Shown here one piece after another: positions 38,502 to 48,500 of a DNA stretch of 64,000 nt. Location of the stretch: contig NZ_OY762934.1 of NCBI RefSeq assembly GCF_963667045.1, forward strand, positions 3,426,501 through 3,490,500, given 5' to 3'. Source of the DNA: an uncultured Cohaesibacter sp. GTDB taxonomy: Bacteria; Pseudomonadota; Alphaproteobacteria; Rhizobiales; Cohaesibacteraceae. Within the stretch, counting starts at the first letter, position 1. Every line of letters starts with the position of its first letter. The translations under genes were made by a program, and so were the position numbers. The notes under the pieces are model-generated. The model was not told the DNA's origin, did no database searches, and saw only the letters and a program-made list of their open reading frames with translations.

Positions 38502-39715
38502 CAGACCGTTGGGACCGCTTTGTCGAAACCGATCATGTGATTTATGACCTCACGCGTCTGGTGTTGCGGCGTCACGACCGGTTTGCCACGGGCATCGACC
38601 GGATTGATCTGGCATTCGCAGAGGGTCTTGCCACCTCGTTTGGTGACAGGCTGATTTTTGCCGTCATGGTCGGCAAGGGTGGGCTATTGCTGACCTGCGA
38701 TGAAGTGCAACCGCTGTTGCGGGAACTGTCAATGCGCTGGGGGGGCGTCAGGGATGATCGGTCAGCGTCTTCTTCCCTGTTGCTTGATAACGTCGAGGAC
38801 CCCTTTGCAAGGCTGATCCTCCTTGAAAAAACCCGTCAGAAACTGGGGTTGGGACTGGGTTTGGGAGCAGAAAATCGCTTCATGCGGCAGCTGAAGGCCA
38901 GACTGGAAGGTCATTCGGCTACCTATATCGCGGCCAATCATCACGGATTTGCGCGGCTTTCCGGCTTTCTGGCCCGTTTGCAAGCCGAGATTGATCTCAG
39001 GGTTCATGGCTATATTCATGACCTCATTCCGATCCGCTATCCGGAATATATCAGACCGGGTCATATCGGCCGTCAGGAGGCTTATCTCGATGCGTTCCGG
39101 CAGGCCGGGGGGCAGCTTTTTGCCAATTCGGAAACCACGGCCCGGGACATCGCACGCTATTGCGCTGAACTGGGATGGCAATGCGGGCCGGTCGAGGTGC
39201 TGTTGCCCGCGCTCGCCATGCCGGATCTGCATGTCAAGGAACCATGCGCCAAAGTGCGGGAGATTGTTGCCGCTGGCAAACCCTATTTCGTCACTGTGGG
39301 CACGATCGAGCCACGCAAGAACCATTTGCTGTTGCTGCATATGTGGCGTCGCTGGGTACGCGAAGGCAAGACCGACTTGCCACATTTGCACGTGGTCGGC
39401 CAGAGGGGATGGCAGAACGAGAGCGCATTCCAGCTGCTGGATCGGTGTGCCGCCATCCGCCCCCATGTGACCGAGCATGACGACCTTGATGATGTGGACC
39501 TGTTCCATCTTGTTTCGCATGCAAGGGCGCTACTGTTTCCATCGTTTGCGGAAGGTCTGGGGCTGCCGATGCTGGAGGCTGACAGGCTTGGTGTTCCAAT
39601 CATCGCATCGGATCTCGCTGTGTTTCGCGAACTTGCTTTTGAGAAGGCAACGCTTCTGGATCCGCTGGACGTGCCGTCCTGGCAGGACGCGTGTCTGCGG
39701 GCCATAAAGTTATGA
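38498..39715 (+). CDS. Glycosyltransferase family 4, tandem copy B
   Basis: A 405-residue paralogue of the preceding gene, with the same N-terminal YDLTRLVLRR...TGIDRID signature, IHDLIPIRYPEYIRPGH, GTIEPRKNHLLLLHMW, VGQRGWQNES and FAEGLGLPMLEADRLGVPI. The start at 38498 (ATGA overlap) is chosen over an upstream alternative start at 38351 because it gives the matching N-terminus. The C-terminus is shorter than in copy A by several tens of residues. Probably adds a second sugar of related type. Confidence 0.9.
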   Translation: MTDRWDRFVETDHVIYDLTRLVLRRHDRFATGIDRIDLAFAEGLATSFGDRLIFAVMVGKGGLLLTCDEVQPLLRELSMRWGGVRDDRSASSSLLLDNVEDPFARLILLEKTRQKLGLGLGLGAENRFMRQLKARLEGHSATYIAANHHGFARLSGFLARLQAEIDLRVHGYIHDLIPIRYPEYIRPGHIGRQEAYLDAFRQAGGQLFANSETTARDIARYCAELGWQCGPVEVLLPALAMPDLHVKEPCAKVREIVAAGKPYFVTVGTIEPRKNHLLLLHMWRRWVREGKTDLPHLHVVGQRGWQNESAFQLLDRCAAIRPHVTEHDDLDDVDLFHLVSHARALLFPSFAEGLGLPMLEADRLGVPIIASDLAVFRELAFEKATLLDPLDVPSWQDACLRAIKL

Positions 39716-39883
39716 CGGCGGGATTTGTGGTCTGGACGGAATGGGCTGAAGGGCCTAAAACCCTAAAACTGATTACTCGGTCTTGACAATGGTACTTAGA
39801 ACAGAAACAAGAAAAGTTCATGTCGACGGTCGAGAGAGAACTGTTATTGCTGAAAATACTCTATTGTTATTCTGGGAGTTCAT

Positions 39884-41005
39884 ATGACTAAAAAGGCACT
39901 CATAACTGGCATCACAGGTCAGGATGGTTCATATCTTGCCGAGTTTTTGCTTTCCAAGGGCTACGAGGTGCATGGCATCAAGCGGAGAGCCTCGAATTTC
40001 AATACCCAACGCATTGATCATCTGTATGAAGATCCGCACAAGACCAATGTAAATCTGCGGCTTCATTATGGCGACTTGAGCGACACCTCGAACCTGACGC
40101 GCATCATGCGCGAGATCGAGCCCGATGAAGTCTATAACCTTGGTGCCCAAAGCCATGTTGCCGTGAGTTTTGAGAGCCCGGAATATACTGCTGACGTGGA
40201 CGCCATTGGTACGCTTCGCCTGCTGGAAGCCATCCGCTTTCTGGAGCTGGAAAAGAAGACCCGTTTCTATCAGGCGTCGACGTCCGAGCTTTATGGCCTC
40301 GTTCAGGAAATTCCGCAGCGCGAAACCACCCCATTCTATCCGCGCAGCCCCTATGCTGTCGCCAAGCTCTATTCCTACTGGATCACGATCAACTATCGGG
40401 AAGCCTATGGCATGTATTCGTGCAACGGCATCCTGTTCAACCACGAAAGCCCGCGCCGTGGTGAAACCTTCGTGACCCGCAAGATCACTCGCGGATTGGC
40501 CAACATTTCGCAAGGGCTGGACAATTGCCTCTACATGGGCAATATCGACGCTCTGCGTGACTGGGGCCATGCCAAGGATTATGTCCGCATGCAGTGGATG
40601 ATGCTGCAGCAGGATTCGGCGGAAGATTTTGTCATTGCCACCGGCCAGCAGTATTCCGTGCGCGAGTTCATCAACTGGACTGCGAATGAGTTGGGTATCA
40701 GCCTGCGTTTCGAAGGCGAAGGTCTTGATGAGGTTGGTATCGTTGATGACGTCAAGTCCGACGACCTGCTGGCGGTGAAGCCCGGCGATGTTGTCGTTCG
40801 CATCGATCCTCGTTATTTCCGTCCTGCCGAGGTCGAGACCCTTCTGGGTGACCCTTCCAAGGCCAAGGAGAAGCTTGGCTGGGTGCCGCAGATCACGGCA
40901 CAGGAAATGTGCGCTGAAATGGTGGCTGAGGATCTCAAGGCTGCCAAGCGTCAGGCCCTGCTGCGCAAGCACGGGCTCGAGCTTCCTGTCAGTCGCGAAA
41001 ACTAG
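39884..41005 (+). CDS. gmd: GDP-mannose 4,6-dehydratase
   Basis: Converts GDP-D-mannose to GDP-4-keto-6-deoxy-D-mannose. The extended short-chain dehydrogenase fold of 373 residues shows [35 protein letters not shown], the catalytic STSELYG and YxxxK in [12 protein letters not shown], and the C-terminal ISLRFEGEG and [21 protein letters not shown]. The substrate comes from ManC (2672) and the product goes to Fcl, encoded 11 bases downstream. A 168-base gap upstream could hold a promoter. Confidence 0.98.
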   Translation: MTKKALITGITGQDGSYLAEFLLSKGYEVHGIKRRASNFNTQRIDHLYEDPHKTNVNLRLHYGDLSDTSNLTRIMREIEPDEVYNLGAQSHVAVSFESPEYTADVDAIGTLRLLEAIRFLELEKKTRFYQASTSELYGLVQEIPQRETTPFYPRSPYAVAKLYSYWITINYREAYGMYSCNGILFNHESPRRGETFVTRKITRGLANISQGLDNCLYMGNIDALRDWGHAKDYVRMQWMMLQQDSAEDFVIATGQQYSVREFINWTANELGISLRFEGEGLDEVGIVDDVKSDDLLAVKPGDVVVRIDPRYFRPAEVETLLGDPSKAKEKLGWVPQITAQEMCAEMVAEDLKAAKRQALLRKHGLELPVSREN

Positions 41006-41016
41006 AGGCAGAGGCC

Positions 41017-41973
41017 ATGAGATATTATGTAGCTGGCCATCGCGGCATGGTCGGTGAGGCTATCACGCGGCAGCTTGAAGCGCGTGGCGAAGAGGTGATC
41101 ACAAAGACCCACGCTGATCTGGACTTGACGGATCAGGCTGCCGTGCGCAGCTTTTTCGAAGCAGAGAAGCCCGATGTGGTGGTTCTTGCTGCTGCCAAGG
41201 TGGGCGGCATCCTTGCCAACAACACCTATCCGGCTGAGTTCATCTACCAGAATCTGATGATGGAATCCAACATCATTCATCAGGCCCATCTGGTCGGGGT
41301 GCAGAAGCTTCTGTTCCTCGGTTCTTCCTGCATCTACCCCCGCGCAGTGGCGCAGCCGATGAAGGAAGACGCCTTGCTGACCGGCATTCTTGAGCCGACC
41401 AACGAGCCCTATGCCATTGCCAAGATCGCTGGCATCAAGCTATGCGAAAGCTATAACCGGCAGTATGGCACGGACTACCGCTCTGTCATGCCGACCAATC
41501 TCTATGGCCCGGGGGACAATTTCCACCCACAGAACAGTCATGTGCTTCCTGCCCTGATGCGCCGTTTCCATGAAGCGGCTGCGGATGGTTTGGAAGAGGT
41601 GGTCATCTGGGGTACCGGCAAGCCGATGCGCGAGTTCCTGCATGTTGATGATATGGCCGAAGCATCGCTGTTCGTTCTGGATCTTGACAAGGAAACCTAT
41701 GAGGCCAACACCGAGCCGATGCTCAGTCATATCAACGTCGGTTCCGGGACGGACGTGACGATCGGTGAATTGGCTCAGCTGATTGCCAAGGCAACCGGCT
41801 TCAAGGGGAGGATCGGGTTCGACACCTCGAAGCCGGATGGTACGGCGCGTAAGCTGATGGATGTGTCGCGGCTTGCGAATATGGGCTGGACCGCCAATAT
41901 TGCGCTCGAAGATGGCATCAAGAGTACCTATCAGTGGTTTCTTGACAATCATGCGGATCTCAGAACGAAATAG
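41017..41973 (+). CDS. fcl: GDP-L-fucose synthase
   Basis: Epimerase-reductase that completes GDP-L-fucose synthesis from the Gmd product. The 318 residues show [64 protein letters not shown] and the [15 protein letters not shown] segment. Length and motifs match Fcl/WcaG. Together with gmd it strongly suggests L-fucose in the surface polysaccharide. Confidence 0.97.
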   Translation: MRYYVAGHRGMVGEAITRQLEARGEEVITKTHADLDLTDQAAVRSFFEAEKPDVVVLAAAKVGGILANNTYPAEFIYQNLMMESNIIHQAHLVGVQKLLFLGSSCIYPRAVAQPMKEDALLTGILEPTNEPYAIAKIAGIKLCESYNRQYGTDYRSVMPTNLYGPGDNFHPQNSHVLPALMRRFHEAAADGLEEVVIWGTGKPMREFLHVDDMAEASLFVLDLDKETYEANTEPMLSHINVGSGTDVTIGELAQLIAKATGFKGRIGFDTSKPDGTARKLMDVSRLANMGWTANIALEDGIKSTYQWFLDNHADLRTK

Positions 41974-42121
41974 GACCTGTCTGGCAGGCTGATCTCTGAC
42001 AGTATGGATTTTTGTCACATGTGGTGCGCTGCAACTTGTTTGCAGAGATCGACAGCAGTTCGAATGGCTCGCGCCCGTCAGCCGAAAGCTGGAAGGCTGC
42101 CACCATTAAAAGAGTGACCGA

Positions 42122-43273
42122 ATGGATGATTCAAAGACGAATGGTGTCAAGAAGGAATCCGTTGAGGGGGGCGTGTGCCTGTGTGTCCTTCCCGAAATCG
42201 ATCGTCCCTGGTGGAGGGGAGCTACCCACAGCAAGGCATTCAAACGCTGTGTTCTGCACGTCGGCACAGAGAAGACCGGAACATCAACGATCCAGCATTT
42301 TCTGAGTGAAAATCGCACCTCCTTTCTCAAGGACGGGGTGTTCTACCCGGCAACTGCCGGATTGAATGGTGGGTCTCAATGGCATTTTGTTGCCTGTGCA
42401 CATCCCCTGGCGTGGGAACTCGACGTTGGCCGGTTCCTCAAATTCTACACGCCGGAAGAATTTTTGGCCTTTCGCGACGGGTTCGTGACCGATCTGGTGC
42501 GGGAGAGTTCCAAAACCGCAGCGAAAGCCGATACACTTGTGTTGTCCAGTGAGCATTTCCACAGCCGCCTGAGAACGCCAAACCTGATCGCGAATTTGAA
42601 GAGGTTTCTTGAACCGTGGGTCGAGGAATTCGAGGTTGTCATCTATTTTCGCAGGCAGGATCGGGTTGCCGTCAGCCTCTATTCAACGACGATCAAGTCT
42701 GGTCTCAGGCACGCCTTTGCCTTCCCGAAGGTTGATCATGCCAATCCGCCTTACTACTATGCCTATGATGAGGGGTATTCCAACTGGGCGCAGGTGTTTG
42801 GCAAGGATGCAATCCGGCCGGGGATATTTCATCCGCACGAATGGACCGATGGCGATATCGTTGCCGATTTCTGCCATCTGGCTGGCCTGGCCGAGGAGGG
42901 TAAGGTTCGCCCCAATCACAAGGAGAATGTCTCCATGGACAGGGCCGGGTTGCAGTTTCTGCGCGAGATCAACAGGCAGATGCCGAATGTCATTGATGGC
43001 CGGAGGAATGAGGAGCGTGATGCTCTTGCAAGGCTTGTTGCTTCTTTGTGTCGGGGAAAATATGTCAATGTTTCCCGGGGGCAGGCACAAGAATTCCTGA
43101 AGAATTTTCAGCAGGGCAACGACCGATTGAAGCTGATCGCTTTTCCAGACCGCACGGAGCCGGTATTTGACATGGATTTCTCGGATTATCCGGACCATTT
43201 CGAACCGGACGTGCCCAGATACGAAGAGGCGGTCGAGCTGGCAATCCGGCTTTGGAGGGCTGCGAAATCATGA
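42122..43273 (+). CDS. Sulfotransferase-family protein
   Basis: A 383-residue protein with the P-loop-like 5'-phosphosulfate-binding motif GTEKTGTSTIQ (Gly48-Ser55 with Lys51). A helix and the 3'-phosphate-region candidate EVVIYFRRQDRVAVSLYSTT follow further on. It resembles bacterial carbohydrate sulfotransferase-like proteins found in capsule loci. It lies after gmd-fcl in the same locus as PAPS synthesis genes, so transfer of sulfate to the capsular sugar is the best guess. It overlaps the next glycosyltransferase by 4 bases. The fold assignment is good; the acceptor is unknown. Confidence 0.78.
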   Translation: MDDSKTNGVKKESVEGGVCLCVLPEIDRPWWRGATHSKAFKRCVLHVGTEKTGTSTIQHFLSENRTSFLKDGVFYPATAGLNGGSQWHFVACAHPLAWELDVGRFLKFYTPEEFLAFRDGFVTDLVRESSKTAAKADTLVLSSEHFHSRLRTPNLIANLKRFLEPWVEEFEVVIYFRRQDRVAVSLYSTTIKSGLRHAFAFPKVDHANPPYYYAYDEGYSNWAQVFGKDAIRPGIFHPHEWTDGDIVADFCHLAGLAEEGKVRPNHKENVSMDRAGLQFLREINRQMPNVIDGRRNEERDALARLVASLCRGKYVNVSRGQAQEFLKNFQQGNDRLKLIAFPDRTEPVFDMDFSDYPDHFEPDVPRYEEAVELAIRLWRAAKS

Positions 43274-44145
43274 TCCAGCGCCCTCTCGTCTCCGTTCTCA
43301 TGCCTTCCTACAATCAGTGCAATTTCATTGGAGAGTCCATTGCCAGCGTTCTGGGCCAGTCCTATGGCGATATAGAACTGGTCGTCGCCGATGGCGGGTC
43401 AACCGATGGAACGGTCGAGCTTCTTAATGCACTGCAAGAGAAGGACAAGCGGTTGCGCTGGCTGTCAGAGCGGGATTCCGGGCCGGCGGAAGCCCTCAAC
43501 CGGGCCTTTGCCCTGACGCGTGGTACACATATCGGCTGGCTCAATTCGGACGATCTCTATGCCGTGGGGGCTGTGGAGCGGGCTGTCGCCGGGTTCGCGG
43601 CCCATCCAGACTGGATCATGCTCTATGGGCGTGGGGTTCATGTGGATGAAAGCGGTAAGGAACTGGGCCGCTATCCGACCATGCTGCCGACTGTTCCGGT
43701 CGAGGAATTTCGTAAAGGGTGCTTCATCTGCCAGCCGACTGCCTTTTTTCTGCGGCCGATGTATCGGCTGCTCGGGCCGTTCAATCAGTCCCTGAAGACC
43801 GCCTTTGACTACGACTACTGGCTCCGCGCCTTTCTGGCGTTTCCCGAGCGACTCGGCTTTATCGATGCGGTGCAGGCCAAGTCACGGCTGCATTCGGACT
43901 GCATAACGGTGCGGATGCGCAAGGTAGTGGCGGTTGAGAGCATGCGCGTGATTGCCGAGCATCTGGGATCTGCTCCGAGCCATTGGTTCACTACCTATGT
44001 TGAGGAACTGCTGGCCCAGTCTCCCGAGGAGCGGGCTGTTCCCGACATCCGTCAACACCTGCTCGATACGCTTGAAGAGGTTCGGGACTGCCTCGGGGAC
44101 GTTGAAACCGAGAGTTTGAAGAACGCGCTTCCCAAAACGTATTAG
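43270..44145 (+). CDS. Glycosyltransferase family 2
   Basis: Inverting GT-A transferase of 291 residues: PLVSVLMPSYNQCNFIGES at the N-terminus, DIELVVADGGSTDGTVELL, a SERDSGPAEALNRAF stretch and the metal-binding LNSDDLY near residue 95. The acceptor-side segment AFDYDYWLRAF is near 180. The start at 43270 overlaps the sulfotransferase stop (ATGA) and starts just before the conserved first strand. Substrate unknown. Confidence 0.93.
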   Translation: MIQRPLVSVLMPSYNQCNFIGESIASVLGQSYGDIELVVADGGSTDGTVELLNALQEKDKRLRWLSERDSGPAEALNRAFALTRGTHIGWLNSDDLYAVGAVERAVAGFAAHPDWIMLYGRGVHVDESGKELGRYPTMLPTVPVEEFRKGCFICQPTAFFLRPMYRLLGPFNQSLKTAFDYDYWLRAFLAFPERLGFIDAVQAKSRLHSDCITVRMRKVVAVESMRVIAEHLGSAPSHWFTTYVEELLAQSPEERAVPDIRQHLLDTLEEVRDCLGDVETESLKNALPKTY

Positions 44146-44390
44146 ATCAGTTTGATTTAAGATACCTTGATGCAGCAACCCGTTTCGGGCTCGGTCCAGA
44201 TGTCTCAGGGTCTGATCTGGTTGTCGGTTATAGAGGACAATCCGTGCGGGTTTGCCATCCGGGCGGCTAGCGAAGCAGTGGGTATCGTGCTACTTACGGG
44301 TGCCCGAAATGACAATGTTGGCGGTACGGCTGAAAGCGCCTGTTCCGGGTCATGGTTTCTGGCAATGCGTCTGTTTGGGAAGGTTTGAGC

Positions 44391-45398
44391 GTGCTATCAG
44401 CAATTCTTGACAGCTTTCATGCATCTCTCCGTCACGAGGAGGTTGCCTATGCGTCTCCTTCACTGGCGCTGTGTCAGGACCGGACGGTTGAACGGGCTCT
44501 CGGGGCAAAGCCCGTGTTCTGCCTGCCGTATCAGCCTATGGTCTGCCGGTCCATGGTCGGCTGGGGGCGGAAGTCCGGCCATCTTGCTGCCCGCATGGCC
44601 AGAAGGCGGGGAACGCCTGTGCTTTTGTTGGAAGACGGCTTCATGCGATCCTTCCGCCGCAATGATCCCTCACTGTCGGTTGTTCTGGATGATCTGGGCA
44701 TCTATTACGATGCACACGGCCCCTCCCGTCTGGAAGGCCTCATATCGACCCCTCTGGAAGGCAACGAGGCCGCTCGCATTGAGGCCATACTTAAGCGCTG
44801 GCGTGATGCAAAATTGTCCAAATACAATGACGGCAGGGAATTCGATGGCCCTTTGCCTGACCGGTATGTTCTGGTCATTGATCAGGTGAGGCACGACGCG
44901 TCCATCGGCTATGGCATGGCGGACGGAGCTTCCTTTCAGAGGATGTTTGCTGCTGCCTGTGCTGAGAACCCCGGTCTGGACATTGTGGTCAAGATGCATC
45001 CGGATGTCTTTACGCGGTCGAGAGCTGGCCATTTCGATGTCGAGCAATTGCGGCAGATGCCAAATGTTCATGTGATAGCCGAGGGATGTTTGCCTTCGCA
45101 CCTTATTGAAAAGGCAATCAGGGTTTATACTGTTACGTCGCAGATGGGCTTTGAAGCGTTGATATGGGGAAAACCTGTCAGATGTTTCGGCATGCCCTTT
45201 TATGCGGGCTGGGGGCTGACCGACGACTTTCTGGACGCGCCAGAGCGTCGCCAGAAAGCCTCGTTTCTGCAATTGGCGATGGCTGCGCTGATTCGCTATC
45301 CGCGTTACATCGATTTGGAAACGGGCGCAACTTGCGAGATTGAAAGGGCTATTGACTATCTTACTGAACTCAAGCAAAAAGCACTAATTCAATATTAG
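44391..45398 (+). CDS. KpsC-like capsule polysaccharide protein (single domain), copy 2
   Basis: Capsule_synth family member of 335 residues, related to the proteins at 35980 and 55574: LLLEDGFMRSFRRNDPSLS, LGIYYDAHGPSRLEGL, LSKYND, VIDQVRHDASIGYGMA, VVKMHPDVF, TVTSQMGFEALIWGKPV and PFYAGWGL. The match is closest to the N-terminal half of KpsC. The GTG at 44391 has AAGG at fair spacing; an ATG at 44352 is possible. The preceding 245 bases hold no convincing gene. Likely a Kdo or related transferase. Confidence 0.83.
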   Translation: MLSAILDSFHASLRHEEVAYASPSLALCQDRTVERALGAKPVFCLPYQPMVCRSMVGWGRKSGHLAARMARRRGTPVLLLEDGFMRSFRRNDPSLSVVLDDLGIYYDAHGPSRLEGLISTPLEGNEAARIEAILKRWRDAKLSKYNDGREFDGPLPDRYVLVIDQVRHDASIGYGMADGASFQRMFAAACAENPGLDIVVKMHPDVFTRSRAGHFDVEQLRQMPNVHVIAEGCLPSHLIEKAIRVYTVTSQMGFEALIWGKPVRCFGMPFYAGWGLTDDFLDAPERRQKASFLQLAMAALIRYPRYIDLETGATCEIERAIDYLTELKQKALIQY

Positions 45399-45476
45399 TA
45401 TCGAAGAATTTGTTTTTTTGTAACGAGCGTTTATGCTGCGAGTTTGTTTCTCCTAGTACTTAAGGGGCAGGCCACA

Positions 45477-45497
45477 ATGACAGTGAAAGACAATTGA
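45477..45497 (+). CDS. Six-codon leader ORF before the polyketide synthase gene
   Basis: ATG ACA GTG AAA GAC AAT TGA (MTVKDN) has a good Shine-Dalgarno (AGGGG, 45463-45467). It ends 7 bases before the polyketide synthase ATG, which lacks its own. It is likely a translational-coupling leader, but this is inferred from the sequence pattern only. Confidence 0.4.
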   Translation: MTVKDN

Positions 45498-45504
45498 AAT
45501 AACG

Positions 45505-48500
45505 ATGAGTGACAACAGGGTAGAAGTTATTGGGCGGGCTTGCCGTCTTCCCGGGGCGAACAGTGTATCTGAGTTCTGGGATTTGCTTGTCTCGAAAACA
45601 TGCAGCATCGGAGAAATGGGGTCTGACCGCTTTTCTACCTTCCGCTATCTGCATCCCAAGTCTGGCCAGGCAGGCAAGAGCTACACGTTCCGTGCCGGTC
45701 TGCTGGACGACGTGTGGGGCTTTGATCCCGCCGTCTTTTCCCTGTCTCCACGTGAAGCGACCCAGATGGATCCGCAGCAGCGGCTGCTGCTGATGCTGGT
45801 CTGGGAGGCGCTGGAGGAAGCTGGTTTGCCGGTATCGGAAGTGGCCGGGTCCAATATCGGCGTGTTTGTCGGTAACTCCGGTAGCGACCACTCGAACCGC
45901 TTTTTCTTTGATCCGGCGAGTTCTGACAGCTTCATGATGACCGGCAATACCCTGTCGCTGGTCTCCAACCGCATTTCCTATGTCTATGATCTGCACGGCC
46001 CGAGCTTCACCGTTGATACGGCCTGTTCGTCGTCGCTTGTGGCGCTCGATCTGGCCATGAAGCGGCTGCAGTCCGGCGAGATCGATACGGCCATTGTCGC
46101 CGGGGTCAATCTTCTGCTGTCGCCTTTTCCATTCGTCGGCTTCTCTGCGGCCTCGATGCTGTCGCCACAGGGCCTGTGTCGGCCTTTTGACGAGAATGCC
46201 AATGGCTATGTGCGGGCCGAAGGCGGGGTTGTGTTGGTGCTTCAGCGCAGCGATGTCTTTGATCCGGCTGTGCAGAAGAGCTATGGGCGCATTGTGGCCT
46301 CGGGGATCAACTCGGATGGCCGGACCTCCGGTGTGGCGCTGCCGTCCATGGAATATCAGTCTGTCCTTTTGGAGCAGATCTATTCGGGCATGAAGCTTGA
46401 TCCGAATGCTCTGGCCTTCATTGAGGCGCATGGCACCGGAACGCGGGTGGGTGATCCGGCCGAGGCCTTCGCGCTTGGTCGGGTGCTGGGCCAGAAGCGC
46501 GACAAGCCGTTGCTGATCGGGTCGGTCAAGTCCAATCTGGGACATATGGAGCCCGCTTCCGGTCTTGCCAGCGTGCTGAAGTCGCTTCTGTCGCTGGAGC
46601 ATGATCTTTTGCCTGCCAGCCTCGGGATCGATACGCCGAACCCGGATATTCCGTTCGATGAGCTCAATCTGGCGCTCAATCGCGACAATTCCGCTCTCGA
46701 GCGCGGTGAAAAGATCCGCTATGCGGGCATCAACAACTTCGGATTTGGCGGCACCAATGCCCATGTGCTGGTTTCTGACACAGAACAGCGCCCGGTCAAA
46801 GGCTCAGGTGTCGCTGTTCCGACGCCGCCCGTTGCCGCCAATGACGATGGAGCCGTTCAGTCGCTGTTTGTGCTGAGCGCGAAATCTGAAAATGCCCTGC
46901 AGGCTCTGGCGGCAAAGACGGCAGAGGCCATCGTGTCCAGCGATGCCTCTCTTGATGGGTGGCGCAACGGTTTTGGCTGGCGCCGTTCCCTGCTGGATGA
47001 GCGTCTCGCCATCGTTTGTGACAGCAAGGAGGCTCTTGCCGACAGTCTTGGCCAGTTTGCCCGTGGCGAAAAGAGCCCGGCGGCTGTGCAGTCCACAGCC
47101 TCGCGGGCAAGCGGCGATCCGGTCTTCGTCTATTCGGGCAATGGTTCGCAGTTCGCGGGCATGGGGCAGATCGCTTGTCAGCAGAATGCGGTTTTTGCGG
47201 CCGCGCTTGATGAGGTTGACGCCTTGTTCCAGCCGCTTGCGGGGTGGTCGCTGAAGGTCAAACTGTTCGAGGAGACCCTCAAGGAGGATCTCAAGCTGAC
47301 GTCCGTGGCGCAGCCGCTGCTGTTTGCCGTGCAGGTTGCCCTGACGAAGTCCCTCAAGGCGGCCGGGCTTGCTGTTGGCGGGGTGATGGGGCACTCGGTT
47401 GGCGAGGTGGCCGCCGGGTGGGCCTGTGGTGCCCTTTCCCTCAAACAGGCTGTCGAGGTCATCTACTGGCGCTCGCATCATCAGGAAGCTGTTGCCGGTG
47501 AAGGCAGGATGGCTGTCATCAAGCTCTCGGTTGCCGAAACCGAGGCCTTGCTGGCATCGGAAGGCTTTGACGGGGTCGAGATCTCGGCGACCAATACGGA
47601 CAAGTCTCTTACCCTTTCCGGCCGGACGGAAGAGCTGGAAGCCTTCCTCAAGTTCGCCCGCAAGAAACGTCTTGCAGCCAAGATGCTGGATATCAACTAT
47701 CCTTTCCATTCCACGGTGGTTGAGCCGATCCGGGACGGGTTGCTGAGTGATCTGGCGCATATCAAGCCGGCCAAAGCGGCCGTTCCCTTCTATTCTGCCG
47801 TGACCGGCAGCAGCCTTGATGGCAGCGAAATGGGGGGAGAATACTGGTGGAACAACGTGCGGCAGCCGGTGCATTTCCTTGGCGCTGTCGAGGCTGCGTT
47901 TGCTGATGGCCGCACCCAGTTCATCGAAATCGGGCCACGCCCCATCCTCAAGAGCTACATAGCCGAAATCGCGCGCGACCGCGCCCAGACGGTTGTTGCC
48001 ATCGAGAGCCTGTTGCAGAAGGAAGACAAGACCATCGATCCGGTTCTGCTGTCGGTCGGGCGGGCCATCGCCAATGGCTTGCCGTTTGATCGGGACGTGG
48101 TGTTCGGCAAGAAACAGGCTCTGCTGGCCCCGTTGCCTGCTTATCCCTGGCAGCTCAAACCGTTCAAGATCCGCCCGAGCAGCGAGGCCTTCGATATCTT
48201 CAATGATGCGGTCACGCCGCACGCCCTGCTCGGTCCGCAGATCCGCGATGAAGAGCATGTCTGGTCAACCGAGCTCGATACGGCTCTGATCCCCTATCTG
48301 GAGCATCACAAGGTTGACGGCAAGGTCATTCTGCCCGGTGCTGCCTTTGCGGAAATGGCGCTTGCGGCTGCCCAGATCGGCTTCAAGTCGGATCGCGTCG
48401 AGTTGCGCGACATGGACCTGTTGCAGGCCTTGCCGCTCAATGCAGATCAGTCGACCTCAGTCCTGACCCGTCTGGACATGACGTCTGGCGTTGTCGAGAT

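Noticed and set aside
39783-39812. TTGACA-like -35 element upstream of gmd
   Set aside because: No acceptable -10 hexamer at 16-18 bases; too weak to call a promoter.
44167-44388. 73-codon plus-strand frame between the GT2 and KpsC-like genes
   Set aside because: No family, no good Shine-Dalgarno and it overlaps the likely start region of the next gene.
46804-48258. 484-codon minus-strand open frame
   Set aside because: Antisense to the KS-AT-DH part of the polyketide synthase; no family features.
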